Positions 44,005 to 56,622 are shown, counted from the first letter of the stretch. The stretch is DNA of 64,000 nucleotides from Tricholoma matsutake (GCA_026075535.2 AP026543.1:9176001-9240000), one strand, 5' to 3'. The notes: generated from the letters alone by a model not told the origin. Numbers and translations are program-made.

Positions 44005-45402
44005 CTAACGCATACCATACATGTCGATTGTTCCTTGTTCCTTGTTCCTACTGCTCGTCGCATGTCGATGCCGAGATATGTTGAAGATCGTCGTCGTCTG
44101 AAGATGATGAGATATAACCACATGATCGATGTGCGCATGCCAACCTAATAGTTTCAGAATCTGTTCGACGAGGATGCACTCCCCGTGTATTTCTGACCAC
44201 ACCACCCTTTTTGACATCGAGGATACAAGAGACATAAAAATGACGAGGATAACCTCAACTCCAGTGCTTTCGTGCAATTTCCAGTACTCGCGAGGTGTAG
44301 AGTCAACACGATCCATAAGGTTGAACCTCATGTGCGCCTTACTGATTACAGGCGGCATAGTTGCATCGAAAATAAAAACAGCATTGGGAGGTGCTTGAGC
44401 GATATCTTCCAGCTTCGTCTGCAAGGAAACAGTTGTGCGCTGCAGGGTAGACTCTTCCTGTTCGACGAGAGAGAAGTGATTTCCTGTGAGGAGAGAAGGG
44501 AAAGGGTAATGTGATGTGAGAGACGTAGGAAAGGAGGGGCGCATTGGCACTAAAGTGAACATATGAAGGTAAGGAATAACCTCTGAGGAATCACATTTCA
44601 ACTCGAAATTTGTATCCTCATTTCGACCTCGGCTTAGTCGGTCTAATTGTTCGAGGATCTTGATCCAAGCATTCCAATGACATTTTTATTCGACACGTTG
44701 GAGGGTCACGAAACATACCTTGTAAAGAGGTTTTCGTTCATCACGAGGGGTGGTTCTCAGATACTCGAGTAGATAACGCAGGACCTGTGGAGAAGGGGAA
44801 AGCGCAACTTGGGAAGTTTGAATGTAGATTTGGCACATGAAACAACCTGTCGTTCGTAAACTCGTGAACATCACATGCATCGAATTTTTCTACTCACATA
44901 GCACCCTGTTCCTCTCCGACGACCGGTTGTACGTTTTTGCAAATGAATCCGGGATGAGACCTTTTTTTAGCCCAAACTCGATCTATAGAGTTTTGTTGAC
45001 AATTCAAAGCACCCATCCGACAGAGCTCACTTGGTCATTCCGGCTTCTGCTGATCAGATACACACGCTTGTCTAACACTGGCATCAACCCCGCTAGGCAT
45101 ATCGCACACATATCCCTGTATCTGCGGTGGACTTCTCTGTTGGTGGCTGTTTCAAAGCTTTCGAACTCGAATGGCATCTCGCACTTATTGCCCTCCGGTA
45201 GTATCAGTGTAGCGATTCGGAGAAGACAAAGCGATGAGTAGTTGTTGGAACAAGAATCATCGAATCTCCCGATCCGAAGCCAACCGCGGTCTAAGTCACC
45301 TATTTTGTAGTCTCGGTTCCAGAAGTTAGGGAGAGATCCGGCGGAGTCTGAAGTCGGAGGCAGCCGGCTCTCCCTACTATCCCTTGCGCTGGGTTTGAAC
45401 AC
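44005..45402 (-). CDS. Unrecognised protein, four-exon model
   Basis: Exons 45402-45031, 44982-44898, 44846-44719 and 44658-44005 join in phase through GT-AG introns and give about 412 residues. The N-terminal part reads DLDRGWLRIGRFDDSC, LCLLRIATLILPEGNKCEMPFEFESFE. The middle has VLRYLLEYLRTTPRDERKPLY and ILEQLDRLSRGRNED, the latter part with PNAVFIFDATMPPVISKAHMRFNL and REYWKLHES. There is a Cys-rich spot CAICL and, after splicing, VLCCFMC. The 3' end is uncertain: homology-free reading continues to a stop at 44005, and an additional intron after about 44250 is possible. I cannot assign a family. It lies between ATM1 and the P450, all on the minus strand. Confidence 0.55.
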
Positions 45403-45851
45403 GTGTAGGAGTTTGAACAGTGGATATTTCTACCTCTTCCTGTCCGCTTTAGACCTCGGTATTCCAGTCATTATAGTTATTATGTAAGTTGATAGAGACT
45501 ACATCGGCCTCACGAGTTCAACAACAACTTAAACAAGAGCATTGAATATTGATATTGAGCATTTGCCGAATAAAAAGCTGAACACAACGACGACAGCAGT
45601 CTTCCACCTGGGATGAGCACACTGGCAGAGGATCTTGACTCTCTTCGGCGAAACGGATGCTCTTATGTGGCTTGTAACTATGGCCTCACGGTAGACACTG
45701 GCATGGCATGGGCATTTATGCTTAGGTTGCTCTGAGGATTCCTCACTCTAGCGGGAAGGAGCTCGATCGTGTATTTGTAAAATCCCTTGGAAAACGATAT
45801 ATATATACCTGGCTTCGAGAATTAAGAAGAATTGCATATCTGCCTCTCGAT

Positions 45852-48584
45852 CTATTCATCTCGACGAGCCTCCTCCAACCTCATCCATAATCCCCCCTGG
45901 GACAATTGCACCGAATCTTCAGCATGATCTAACAGGAAGATAAAATCCCATACCTTGACATACATCGTGAAGTGGATGCCCGGCCACACCTTATCTCTTC
46001 CTTTCGTACCCTTGTAGTTGGACCACTCGGCAGGTGGGAGGGAGTCAGCTGGTTGTGCATCGTTTGCCAACGTGAACTCCGAAAATCTCTGAAGGAGACG
46101 AATGAGGAAGAAAGATACTTCGTTGTATGCGAACTGAGTAGTCGCTTATAAATCTAGCAAAAAACCAATAATGTAGAAGACGATTACCTGCTGGCCCAGA
46201 CATATCCTCGGACCCGCGTTGAAGGGCAGGAATATAAATGGATTGGGGACAAGGTATTTAGACAGTCTTTCATCGATAAACCGGTCTGGATCAAATTCGT
46301 GTGCTGGAGATCTTATGTTGGTCAGTGTAATGCTAGAGAAGCGATAGTATCACACCATCGGGACCCCATAAATCCGTTCGGCGATGCATTAAGAAAACGC
46401 TGTACACACATCTGCATACGAAAGTTGTCAGTGATGTGTTAATTTTTCAGGCAATGCAAAGCTTGCGTCTTATTGGCTGGGATGTAGAATGGCTTCTGTC
46501 CGGGCGTAGTAGGAGGAAACACTGTTGCTTTATTCGATGACCTGGATGGTCGCATATTTGGTTATCCCGCTTATATATGTCAAGTGAGACGTACCTACCG
46601 TAGGTCGACTGGCCTATGATCGCAAGGAGTGAGCCAGAATGTAGAAGAGTCCTGATGTACTCACACTGGAGGGTACAGCCTCAGAGTTTCTATTTCAACG
46701 TAGGTTATGTACCCTTTTAATGCCGGGAATACTACGACATACCATTTATGAATGCCCTCAAGTACTTCATGTCTTTCATCTGTTCGAATGTCGGTCTGGA
46801 ATAACCGACTTTGTCAAGGATCTCTTCCCGAAGGCGACGAGTGATGTGAGGATATTGGGTTTAACACATATACACCAAATGTCAACGTTGATGCAGTCTA
46901 GCAGGCATGAGTCGAGGACTTGGGTGACCATCGATATATGTCCATACCGTATCTCGCCCTGCGACCAATAGATTGACCAACTGTCATTTTGATTTGAATT
47001 AGCATCATTCAACTAACCTATATAGCATGACTTACTTCATCTTTCAAAACTTGAACATCTGAGAGAGAAATGCGCATGAGAATGTACAAGCGAAATAAAC
47101 CGCGAAATACCTTGTGTCTGGTCTAACAAATGACTCAGCAACGTCTCCTCCTCTATGTCTGCCTTTTCTCTATCCGCAGATAATTTGCTTTCCACCCTCA
47201 TTTCCCGCGCACGCTTACTCAAAGCTTCCACCAAAACAGGTTCAATAAATTCGTCAACGACCTTCCTATGCGGTATAACCTCGTTCTTCCAAAACTCATC
47301 CAAAGGCCAGCTCCACCCGAACACCGTCCGGCGCATAGATGAAATCTGACCCGCAATAAAAGCACTAGCGAACAAATTGGAAGGGTGATTCGAGAATGTA
47401 TTCGGGGAGATGGAAGCAGGATAGGGGAGTCCTGCAGATAGAGTACGTATGTCGTTGCCGAAAAGGAATTCTGTGGCAGAGTCGAGTGTGAAACGCGATA
47501 CTACATCCTGTGGATGGGTATATTAGGATTGGGATTAAAAATAGAAATATGTGATTGCGAAGGCATATGTACCTGGAAATCGACAGGATGCCCGGTGGTG
47601 AGTCTATCCATGACTTGTGCATCGTTCGCATGTCGATCAAATATGTCGAAATCGGTAATTCGCTCTCTGTTGAAGAAGGGCCGAGTCATGCCTCGGTGGA
47701 ATCTGACGATTGCATCTTAGTATTGTCGTGAATGCTTTGTAAACCCACGCACTTCCACATATCACCTAGGAAAGAATATCAGTCGAAGAAATACTCGAGA
47801 CTTCACGAGACGTACCGTCAGGGTTAAACACGCCTATACCGAGAAAATCGTGAAACTGAGTATGTAATACATGTCCTAACCAGCGTCAAAGTTGAGCATT
47901 AAAGCTACGACCGCAGAAACGAAATTTAACGAATAACCCTTAACTTACCTTTTTCGAACGTATCAAATTGCGTGGCCAGGATAGTCTAGGAGTAACGATT
48001 CAACTAGCCATCTCTCAAAATGTCCTGCGGCAGTATCACCTTGACATGTTGCGGTTCCACAGTGTACATCTTGAGTAAGATCAGTATTCATGGATGAAAG
48101 TGAAACTCCGACAGTAAGTACTATGTACATACCAGATGATCAGCAATGACGCTGACCTCGAAAATACTTCCGTACTCTTCACACCATTTGTGTATCGCAT
48201 CCACTTTGCGAAGTTCGAACGACGACGTCACGACCGGATGATTCCAAAAGATTATAACAACTCACTGGGATAACCCGACGAGAGAGTATCGACCATCGTT
48301 CTCAAATTCGAGAAACCATATTCCCGAACACGCGGGACCATAACGGCGCCTCGGGCTGCTGCATCACGATTTGCACGATATACTCTCCAGCGGCCCAACG
48401 TAACATAGAAAGCCAGTCGTGCAGATAGTGCAATAAGGATAGCTAGCCACGTAGGTGTTGCGATGTCTAGATAAAATATGAACAGGCGGATAACCCCATA
48501 ATAGAGAATTAAAGTCGGTAGGTTTCGCAGGCTCAAGTGGTATAAGAAGGGAGGACCCGGGGGTAAACTCGTCATAGATGGCAT
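45852..48584 (-). CDS. Cytochrome P450, CYP63-like
   Basis: Membrane-anchored heme monooxygenase of the ER, likely acting on alkyl or aromatic compounds as known for basidiomycete CYP63 enzymes. The N-terminus [20 protein letters not shown] and hydrophobic segments form the anchor. Motifs in order: [18 protein letters not shown], the I-helix [11 protein letters not shown] (about 46940-46975), ETLRLYPPV with the ExxR pair (about 46670-46690), [25 protein letters not shown], and the heme-binding [10 protein letters not shown] with the axial Cys (about 46200-46230). The C-terminus [14 protein letters not shown] is reached by a last intron inside the terminal open frame. More than ten short introns; no disabling change seen. 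A hAT element starts 372 bp upstream of its ATG. Confidence 0.9.
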
Positions 48585-48956
48585 TGATGGAGGATCCGTT
48601 TACTCTCCATGTTGGCTTTTATACTTGGAGGAAAGATTCCTGATTTGTATTTGCCATCGATATGTCGCACGGCGGAAATTTAGCTGAGAGTATGGCAACA
48701 GTACTTGAACTGCCCCCTTTTTGATCAATGGATCAGCGAGCCGACCACCCAGCTGCTGCAGGATGCAGACCAAGGGGTGTGTCGGAATTTGCCGGGGCAC
48801 ACAGGCTGGGAGGGGGGGGGCCAGGATGCCTCTTAAACAAATAAATTTTATTTGGGTTCAGAACGTTCAGAACTGGTCGAAATTCAAAATGAGAGTCTTC
48901 ATCGTCCAACGGGACCTGTTCCGGACCAGTCCTTGACGTTATCGCAACGTTATCGC
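48585..48956. promoter_or_regulatory. P450 upstream region up to the hAT insertion
   Basis: The 372 bp left between the P450 start codon and the hAT element. It must hold the proximal promoter; no clear TATA box was found on the minus strand. The 8-bp target duplication GTTATCGC is at its right end. Confidence 0.45.
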
Positions 48957-48977
48957 TAAGGCTCCAACCATATAGTT

Positions 48978-49213
48978 TGTTTACCGTTTCAGCCAGACTC
49001 ATATCGATAGGCCCCTTCTGAAAAAATACACATGTAGCTGAATCCCAACTTCTTGATTTCCGAGGCTTTTAAGGAAATCGTATACGATAAAAGTCTGTTG
49101 GACGTCGAAAAACAATCGAAAATAGGCACGAATAGTACACCGCCCATCAAACGTCTGGGTGTATGTTTTCAAGAGGGGCCTATCGATATGAGTTTGGCTG
49201 TTACAAACAGTAT
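48978..49213. repeat. Subterminal inverted repeat of the hAT element
   Basis: The segment CAGCCAAACTCATATCGATAGG-like at 48988-49016 recurs inverted at 49173-49203 (CCTATCGATATGAGTTTGGCTG) with one or two mismatches, so the first 260 bp of the element can form a large hairpin. This could be a transposase-binding structure or a remnant of a small palindromic insert. Confidence 0.6.
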
Positions 49214-49805
49214 CTACCCTTTACCATTTATGTTTGATTTGAATCGATGAGGTATTTTCAAACAAACAAACAGTATCAAAGGGTATAGGTGGCAGTCCGG
49301 CCCGGGAGGGAGCAAGTGCCGAAAGAACTTTGAAGCGAGCATGCTGTTTATGGGAGTACCGACACCTCGAGGCCTGCGTCAGGCAAACCTGCCTTTTATG
49401 GCATGCTTCGAAGCGTCGAAACACAATTTTTGCAGGAACTATACTGCATTTCTGCCCACTGTTGCAAGGACTACTAGGATGCTATATCTCCACATGCTTT
49501 GAAAACAATAAGTTGCTTTTGATGCTGCCCTAAATTGCTACTAGCTAGTATATATTAAGAAGTTTGACATTGAAAATCCCTGCATCTTTTCTGAGTCTCT
49601 CGTTAGACATGTCCACTCCTTGGACAATTTCAGAGCTTATCACAAACCTTGTCTCCCTTACTGAGAACCTTCCGGCCTCCATTCCAAATGCTTTGCGCGA
49701 TGGGAAAATCAATCATGTCCTCACGACTGTGGAGGGTGAGGAACCCTTTGAAAACTTCAATCGACACTTTGATATCCTTTTCGGGGAACACTGTCGGGAT
49801 GAGAA

Positions 49806-51435
49806 TAGGGACTACCATGGATGCATCTAGGTAAATATCCATGGATGGTGGATAAATTCTTGTGGATATGGATGATATCCATGGATTATCCACATCATCC
49901 ACAAAACTGATAAGTGAACTTTTTGCCAAAAGGTTGTTGTAATATGCACTGTTGATGTGTAACTACTAGTATACAACTAATAGTTATGTGTTTGAAGTAC
50001 CTATCACTGAGGAAAAGGCAAATTTGGTGTTTCAATGCATTTTTGGATATTACCAAGAGAAATTGAATGTCACTGATTCAATTGGGCATGTAAAATCATG
50101 AAAATATTTGAGTAGGTGCTTACAAGACTTGTGTATTGGACTATATAATTTATTGTTGGGATTTATTTATTTATTTCTTGAAAATAGCCTAAAGTTCATT
50201 TTATATAGAGTTACACCAATGTGGTATAGTATTTTGAGATTTTCTTATCAAATATTGCACAAAATTAAGAATTTATTTTTAAACACCCTTACTGGTACAA
50301 TATGCACAAAAATTTTCAAAAATTTTCAATATATAAAAGACAAATGAATATTGCATATACAAAAGCATGAGAGCTGGTCATCAGAAATGCAAAAAAACAG
50401 ATACCATGGCAACTGTTACAAATTCAATATCACAAAAAAAATCCGGCTTCTTCATCTGAGTATTTTCAAACTCAGCTCAAAATCCTGGTTAGAATGGTAT
50501 ACAACATCACTATATTCCATTTATGGTAAGTCACATGACTCTCTCATTTTTTGAACTCAGCTCAAAAAATTGATCAGAATGGTATATAACATCACTATAT
50601 TCCATATATGGATGGTTCCATCACTATGTACATGTCATTTTGAAACTCAGCTCAAAAAACCGGTTAGAATGATGTATAACATCACTATAAATTTTTGACT
50701 CCCACAGTTAGTAAAGTCAGTAATTTTTGTAATGGTTGCTGAAAATTACTGACCATGGGGAAAACAGACATGGAAAAATGGTCACACTGAATTTTTCATT
50801 GATTCTGATTTTGAAGAATGAGTCTCAACTCTGTTAAGGACTTGTAAACCTACAAAAAAAAGCGAAGGAAAGAGGGCCAGGAATGAGTGGAATAGCATGA
50901 GGAGATGATGAGTGCGACACTAGCCAAGGCTGTGACACATGTTGATCAACTGTGGGAGGCGGTGATTGGGTGGTGATTGGCATGAGAACTGGTGGTAGGG
51001 TTTTGAAGCAATCAAGTCTAGGAATAGTGAGGCAGACACAGGATGCCTCACTATTTATAGGCTTGTATTGTGGGAAGGTCAGGTGCTGGTGGTGGTTGCA
51101 TGCAGATCCCTAGTGGCGATATCAATCATCAGCGGTGTGGCAATGGTTGTGTTGACTGCCAACACACCATGTGAAGGGTCTCAGGAATCAACGCGTCAGC
51201 AATTCTAATACCATAGTAACCATGCAGAACCCGTGACCTGAACACCATGGATTTTACCGTACCCGTACCCATGTCATTCCTTACCAAGACTATATTACTC
51301 ATTTATTTAAATTTAATAGTAACCATCCGTTCATCCATGGATATCACCCATGCAAAATCCATATCCATATCCATCCATCCATATATTGTATCCATGGATG
51401 GTCATCCAGATGATGGCCATTCATGGTAGTCCCTA
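49806..51435. mobile_element. Non-autonomous hAT element, TAGGG class, copy 3
   Basis: 1,630 bp with a perfect 8-bp duplication GATGAGAA (49798-49805, 51436-51443) and ends TAGGGACTACCATGGATG / CATTCATGGTAGTCCCTA. Both subterminal regions are filled with ATGGATATCC-type repeats. The centre is AT-rich and includes a three-fold direct repeat (50464-50692). No coding region. It interrupts the transposase frame of the larger hAT without loss of target sequence, so it inserted later. Confidence 0.93.
50464..50692. repeat. Three spaced direct repeats of about 60 bp
   Basis: Units at about 50464-50526, 50550-50612 and 50640-50692 share AACTCAGCTCAAAA, GGTTAGAATGGTAT and AACATCACTATATTCCAT. Spacers are about 25 bp. 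A diverged version of the same motif is found at 59089-59120 in another hAT. Confidence 0.75.
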
Positions 51436-52973
51436 GATGAGAATGGTCGCTTGGTCCACATTCAACCCGGGAAGTACGGCATGGATGCAGTATGCAAATA
51501 TTTAAAGACAATGACATGGGAGGGTTTTCCGCTTGACATTGTGAAGATAAAGCTTGACCACATAGTTGCTGAGGTGGTTTACCTTGTGTATGTTATACTC
51601 CTCCCAATTCCAAAGTTTCTAACAAATTGCCATAGCTTGAATGCCCCAGATGATGCACCAACAAATGTGTCAAATGATGTGTTGAACAACCAGTTAGCGC
51701 CAACACAACATGTCAATCTAGTAATTAATAACCCCAAGAAGTCTCAGCCATCACATGCATCCAAAGATGAATGCGAAAATGTTGAAACATCGTGCATAAA
51801 TAAGCCAGCCCCAGTCAAAGCAAAGAAAACGAAAGAGAAGCCCACAAAGCTTGTTGATCTCTTGGATGGTTTGTTTTGGATCACAATCTTCTCGTGTTAG
51901 ACTGACTGACAAGTATTTGTATCAAGGAAAGCTCCTCAAAGATGATAAAGAGAATTCTGAAGACATGAGTTATAAGTCACCACGTCAACAGTGCCAGTTG
52001 TCAGAGGAGTCCACAGAGTCATACACAACTGGAGACGATGGCTTGGATATAGTTGAAAACTCTCCCGTTCAGGTGCGTAGCTGAATGTGTTGATTTGATC
52101 TGTTAATGTGCTAATTGGTGGCATGCGCTGCATTCTCCAGAACAGGAAACATAAAGTGGTTATTAGTTCAGATGAATCCCGTGAAGATGGACCTAAGCCA
52201 GTGAGTGCCATGAGAGACTGTTCATCATAGCCATCTCTTAAGCATCAGGATCAGAAGAAGAAGAAGCAGAAGAAGAAGAAAAAAGCAAAATCAGCATTGA
52301 CATCTTCCAAGGGAAGTGAAATCCATGTTGTTGATGATTTGGAGACATTGGAGGAGGACATGCCAGGGCGAACAACTAATCGTTGGGGCCCTGTCAATTC
52401 CAATCGCAAGCAATTCAATGATCCCATCCCTGTCACAATCAAAGGTCAAAAACAATGGGAGATGAAATGTAAGCACTGCTCAATGTGAGTACTAAAAACA
52501 GATCCAATAAATATGCATCATTGACAGAGTTTGTTAGCTCACTTACATTCAAGTGCACAGTCAGCAGAGAAAAATCCTTCAATGATGAACCATGCAAACC
52601 TCCCTTGGGTAATCTTGCAACTCACATGTGTGATAAACACCTGAATGTGGGCTCTGAGCCACCTGTTGACAATGGCATTGGTGCAACTGGCATGTCGCGG
52701 GGTGTTTCTGCAGCAAGTGCGAAGATCATGGAGGACTTCCTCAAAGATGGCATACTCAATCCTGCTCTTGTACCCACGCAGAAAGGATTTCACTGTGTTT
52801 TTGCAGCTTGAATACTTGAAGATGACCTTGCATTCACCATGGGCAAGACTAATGGGATACATTGCCTCTTTTGCTATATGCAATCATGGTTCACATTGCC
52901 ATCTGACACTACAGTTTGTAACACCCTGCACACAATCTTTTTGGACCTTTATGATGTAATGAGAAAGGAGATC

Positions 52974-53399
52974 TGTAAGGGGACTAGGGGGGTGCCCTGT
53001 GTGTTTTTCCTATTTTTTATGTTCGTCCCATATTTTTCCCCACCTCATTTCCTTCTATTCTTCATTTTCTATGATTTTTCCGGATTTTATTACTAATTTT
53101 CCCTTGCTATCATGTTTGTATATGTTGACACTTTTATATTTAGAGGCGGAGTACCCCTTCCGACACATACCCCTTGGTATGATGTCATTCGGCAGCCTTG
53201 ATCCGCCTATCTCCGCCTTTTTCTATTTTTAGGTTATATTTGATTTTTGTCATCTTCACATATACTGGGCATCAGCAAGGGGATCCTTAGAGTTTTCTCT
53301 TCGGATTTCCCTTTGCTAGGTGCGCCCCCAATCCCTGTATTATGTAGCATAATTTTAACTTCGGATTTCCCTTTGCTAGAGGCTCAGGTTGCCCTTATA
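52974..53399 (+). mobile_element. Solo LTR of the marY1-like family, copy 2
   Basis: Exactly 426 bp, from TGTAAGGGGACTAGG to GGTTGCCCTTATA, flanked by the perfect 5-bp duplication AGATC (52969-52973, 53400-53404). It lies in the hAT transposase gene. It keeps several CpG sites lost in the full-length element at 19007-25054. Confidence 0.95.
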
Positions 53400-55582
53400 A
53401 GATCTCGGTGTGTTGTTTTCCTACCAATTATGAATTGTCACTCACCATCTCAATACAGAATGTCAAAAGCAAGATTGCCTGCTCAACTGATACATGGACT
53501 ACTCACTCAATGATGTATTCTTTCATGGGTACAATTGCAAGTTGGGTCACTGAGGACTGGGAGCTTGTCGAGCATGTGATTGGTTTTGAACCTATCGGTG
53601 ACAAAGAACACAAAGGTGAGTATGTAGCAAAGGCATTTGCAAAGACACTATCAGATATGAAGGTATCAGACAAGATAAGTTGGTTTCATGTGCACATACC
53701 ACAATCTCAGTACTTACCCCCCATCACCTCATAGCAACCACTCTTGACAATGCCACTTACAATGATGTCCTCATTCAAACATTATCGCGACTTCTCATTG
53801 AGAAGTTTGATATCCAGTATGTTCCCAAGAATGGCCAAGTGCGCTGTCTAGTGCACATTGTCAATCTTGTTGTTCAGAAGATCCTTGCTCTGCTAGAGGA
53901 GGCCGACGATCCTGACATCGTTGATTACTACACTGCCAACAAAGACCAACCGATCCACTATGATCCAGAGGATGACAAGGATCTCCAAGCACTTGAAAAT
54001 GAGGTGGATGCCGAGGATGAGGGCGAGTTAGAGGAGAAAGAAGATGCAGATGAGAGTTTCATGTGGGAACTTCTCATGGACAGCAGCAAAAAGCTCAGTG
54101 CCCTGCAGAAGGTGAGTGAAACATAAGTATTGTCTTCTAGGTACCCACTCAACACCCAATTTCTGCTCTCAGCTTCGCACAACTGTCATGAAGATTGCCT
54201 CCTCGCTGCAGCATCACACAAGATTCCAGAAGACAGCTAGGAAGGTGTACAGATCGGGTGAGAAAGCACCAAAAATGGGTACACCCCTCCCAGATCTGAT
54301 GGTTGTTTGGGATGTTTGGATGCGATGAAATTACACCCATGCCATGATAAAGCACGCCCTTCTTCTTCGCAAAGTAATGTTTGTTATTCATTCTACTTTA
54401 CAGTCTGTTGACTATTCCAAGGCCATTGATAGGTGGGTTGGTGATCGTGAAGAATTGCATCCTCTACATCTGTCCGCAGAGCAGTGGGACTATCTTGAGA
54501 AGTTATGTCAGATGCTGGAGGTGAGTATGACAATTCCTGCCAACCATCATGTAACTTACCATGACTCTATGTCAGGTTTTAACCAAGGTTATGCTACAGA
54601 TGTCCCATGCAAATATGCTGACCCTTCCTTGGGTTCTTCCCATGTACGAGCATATGATGAAGCACCTGAAGACCTATTCTACAGATCTTCGGCAACCTGT
54701 CAACATCCAAAATGCTGCAAAAGGAGGATTGCTGAAATTAGAGATGTACTACAACAAGGCCTGGCTTTGTCACTACAATACCATTGCTACAAGTGAGTAC
54801 TTATACTATTGATTTCCCATCAAGCCTCTAAACATCATATTTCAGTGCTTCATCCCCACCTTGAAATCTCTTGGTTTCATAAACTAGGGACTGATCATGC
54901 AGAGATGGCACTGATCATCTTCAAGAATGCTTTTGACCAGTATCAGGCATCTGCCATAATGGACCTGGACACCAGCTCCACCAAACCCAATGCAACTTCA
55001 GATGTAGAGATGGGATTTTTGGATGACATTTGTATGGCTGATCTTGATTTAGCAGATGACGAGATTACATCCCCGATTGGCGAGTATGATTGATTTCTTG
55101 TGGCTAATGTCACTTTTCCTAAAGGTGATGCCAATAGACCATTGGAATGGTGGAAGGTCAGTATACTTCAGAGATCTTTGGTTGCTAGCTAATCTTTGAG
55201 GTTCATTTCAGCTTCATGAGGCTGACTTCCCTACCCCTGCCCAAATGACTTGTGACTTCTTCGCCATTCCTGGAACCAGCATTTCTGTGGAGCGCCTCTT
55301 CTCAAAATCTCATCATTTGTGCACAGACTTGCAATGTTCATTGAAGGCAGAAACAATCAAGGATGCAATGCTCACAAAGCTCTGGATCAAGTCTGGCCTT
55401 CCTTTCTACTAATACAACATACTAAGCATGTGTATTTCTGTATTAATTTCTGTGAAAATTTGCCCTACTATAATACCATTTGATACCTATTGTAAACTGT
55501 TTTTAAATGTTTGTTTACTGTTTCCATTTGGTTTGAAAATTTCTTCAAATGTAAACTAAATGGTTGGAGCCTTAGTTATTGC

Positions 55583-55873
55583 TGATGGCAAAATCAAAGA
55601 AGGTACTGTCCACTCACTTATGCCCATGATGACGCTGAATCCATTGTAACATTTACCATTAGCAACCATCTGAGTTCACGGCATCAAGTATGAGATACTG
55701 CAATTCATGCAAAATCGACGTGAAGCTTGGCTTTGGAGGGGAGGCCAACTGGACTAGCCATACAGAGAGTCCCATTGCAAAAATGAGGCCGCCAACAGTG
55801 TTTCTTCCAATTCTAAGTTAACATCTTTCTTCAAAAGGAAACCCCCAGAAAGCGCGGCCATGCCCAGTCTCAA
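55583..55873. other. Unassigned spacer right of the hAT element
   Basis: Host or older repeat sequence between the hAT target duplication and an inverted-repeat element. A short open frame is not convincing. Confidence 0.4.
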
Positions 55874-56622
55874 GCAATATGACCCTTTAGAAAACAGATC
55901 ACTTGAGTAAAGCCTGAGCGTGTGAGTGCGTGCCGAGTTTGTTTACTCACTTCATGACTTTTAATTTCTCTTGCTCCTCATGTCACCTAACTGGATAGCC
56001 GACTAAGACTTGTGCACTCTCCTGAGGACATGTAGTATCTTTTCCACTGCCTCTGGACTCTCAGCCCCCTCTTCTCCTCAAGGATCACTCAACCTGATGA
56101 GACACATGGTCGCACACTTAGCCATCCCCTCAACAACTCAGTCCTCAGTGGTTGAGGCTGCATGAAGTCCAGATCACAGCTGCAGATGCCACCTCTGTCA
56201 CTATAACACTGCTTTGTCAAACCTACAATGTATACTCAGCATGGATGTACCTGTCTAGGTGTTTAGAGCTGGTGGGATTTTGGATTAGCAGGGCACTGTA
56301 CTAGTATGGTGGAAACACATGGTGTCGATGGGGGGTCTCTACTGGCAGTATGCTATTTTCCATGAGGCATGTCGAGAGCTTTCACGACGTGTCGCCCAGA
56401 TTTTTTGTTACATTCCCATGTAAATCCTATATTATTGGCCAATACATGTGTTTTCTCCCTAGAACCTTAAGACAAATTCATTTCCACTAGTTTACTGCAC
56501 TGTTTGATGTCATACTGTCTTGATTCACCCCACTGAATGCTTAAACTTCGAAACTTCTTGCTTAAGTTGGAGTACATGTGATGTGGGTGTCATGTGATCT
56601 GTTTTCTAAAGGGTCATATTGC
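55874..56622. mobile_element. Putative TIR element with 29-bp perfect inverted ends
   Basis: The sequence GCAATATGACCCTTTAGAAA and its continuation CAGATCAC at 55874-55902 recurs exactly inverted at 56594-56622. No coding region lies between. The 9-bp string CCATGCCCA occurs on both sides (55858-55866 and 56630-56638), 7 bp outside each end, and could be a target duplication if the real ends extend that far. Superfamily undetermined. Confidence 0.6.

Larger units (their letters stand above)
49608..55412 (+). pseudogene. hAT transposase with BED finger, interrupted and decayed
   Basis: The first exon starts MSTPWTISELITNLVSL (49608), is cut at 49805, and resumes in frame at 51444 (GRLVHIQPGKYGMD). 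A lysine-rich stretch precedes a BED-type finger near 52370-52640 (W-x-KCKHC ... THMCDKHLN, with the expected CxxC and HxxxH). Then come IACSTDTWTTHSMMYSFM with a catalytic Asp, DNATYNDVLIQTLSRLL, and VRCLVHIVNLVVQKIL (about 53840-53890). The C-terminal hAT dimerisation domain is at 55215-55412: FPTPAQMTCDFFAIPGTSIS-VERLFSKS. Several exons are separated by small introns; stops and the two insertions make this copy inactive. Confidence 0.87.
48957..55574 (+). mobile_element. hAT transposon with decayed transposase, TAAGGCTCC class
   Basis: 6,618 bp with terminal inverted repeats TAAGGCTCCAACCATATAG / CTAAATGGTTGGAGCCTTA and an 8-bp target duplication GTTATCGC (48949-48956) / GTTATTGC (55575-55582), one mismatch. 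Inside is a multi-exon transposase. Two later insertions sit within it: a hAT of another class (49806-51435) and a solo marY1-like LTR (52974-53399). Without these the element would be about 4.5 kb, a usual size for hAT. Its ends are shared with 56662-59396, which it may once have mobilised. Confidence 0.92.

Noticed and set aside
48733..49002. Minus-strand frame crossing the left end of the hAT
   Set aside because: It runs across the element border and target duplication, so it cannot be an old gene.
52974..53399. MITE with TAAGGGG/CCCTTA inverted ends
   Set aside because: Sequence and 426-bp length are those of the marY1-like LTR, and the duplication is 5 bp, so it is a solo LTR.
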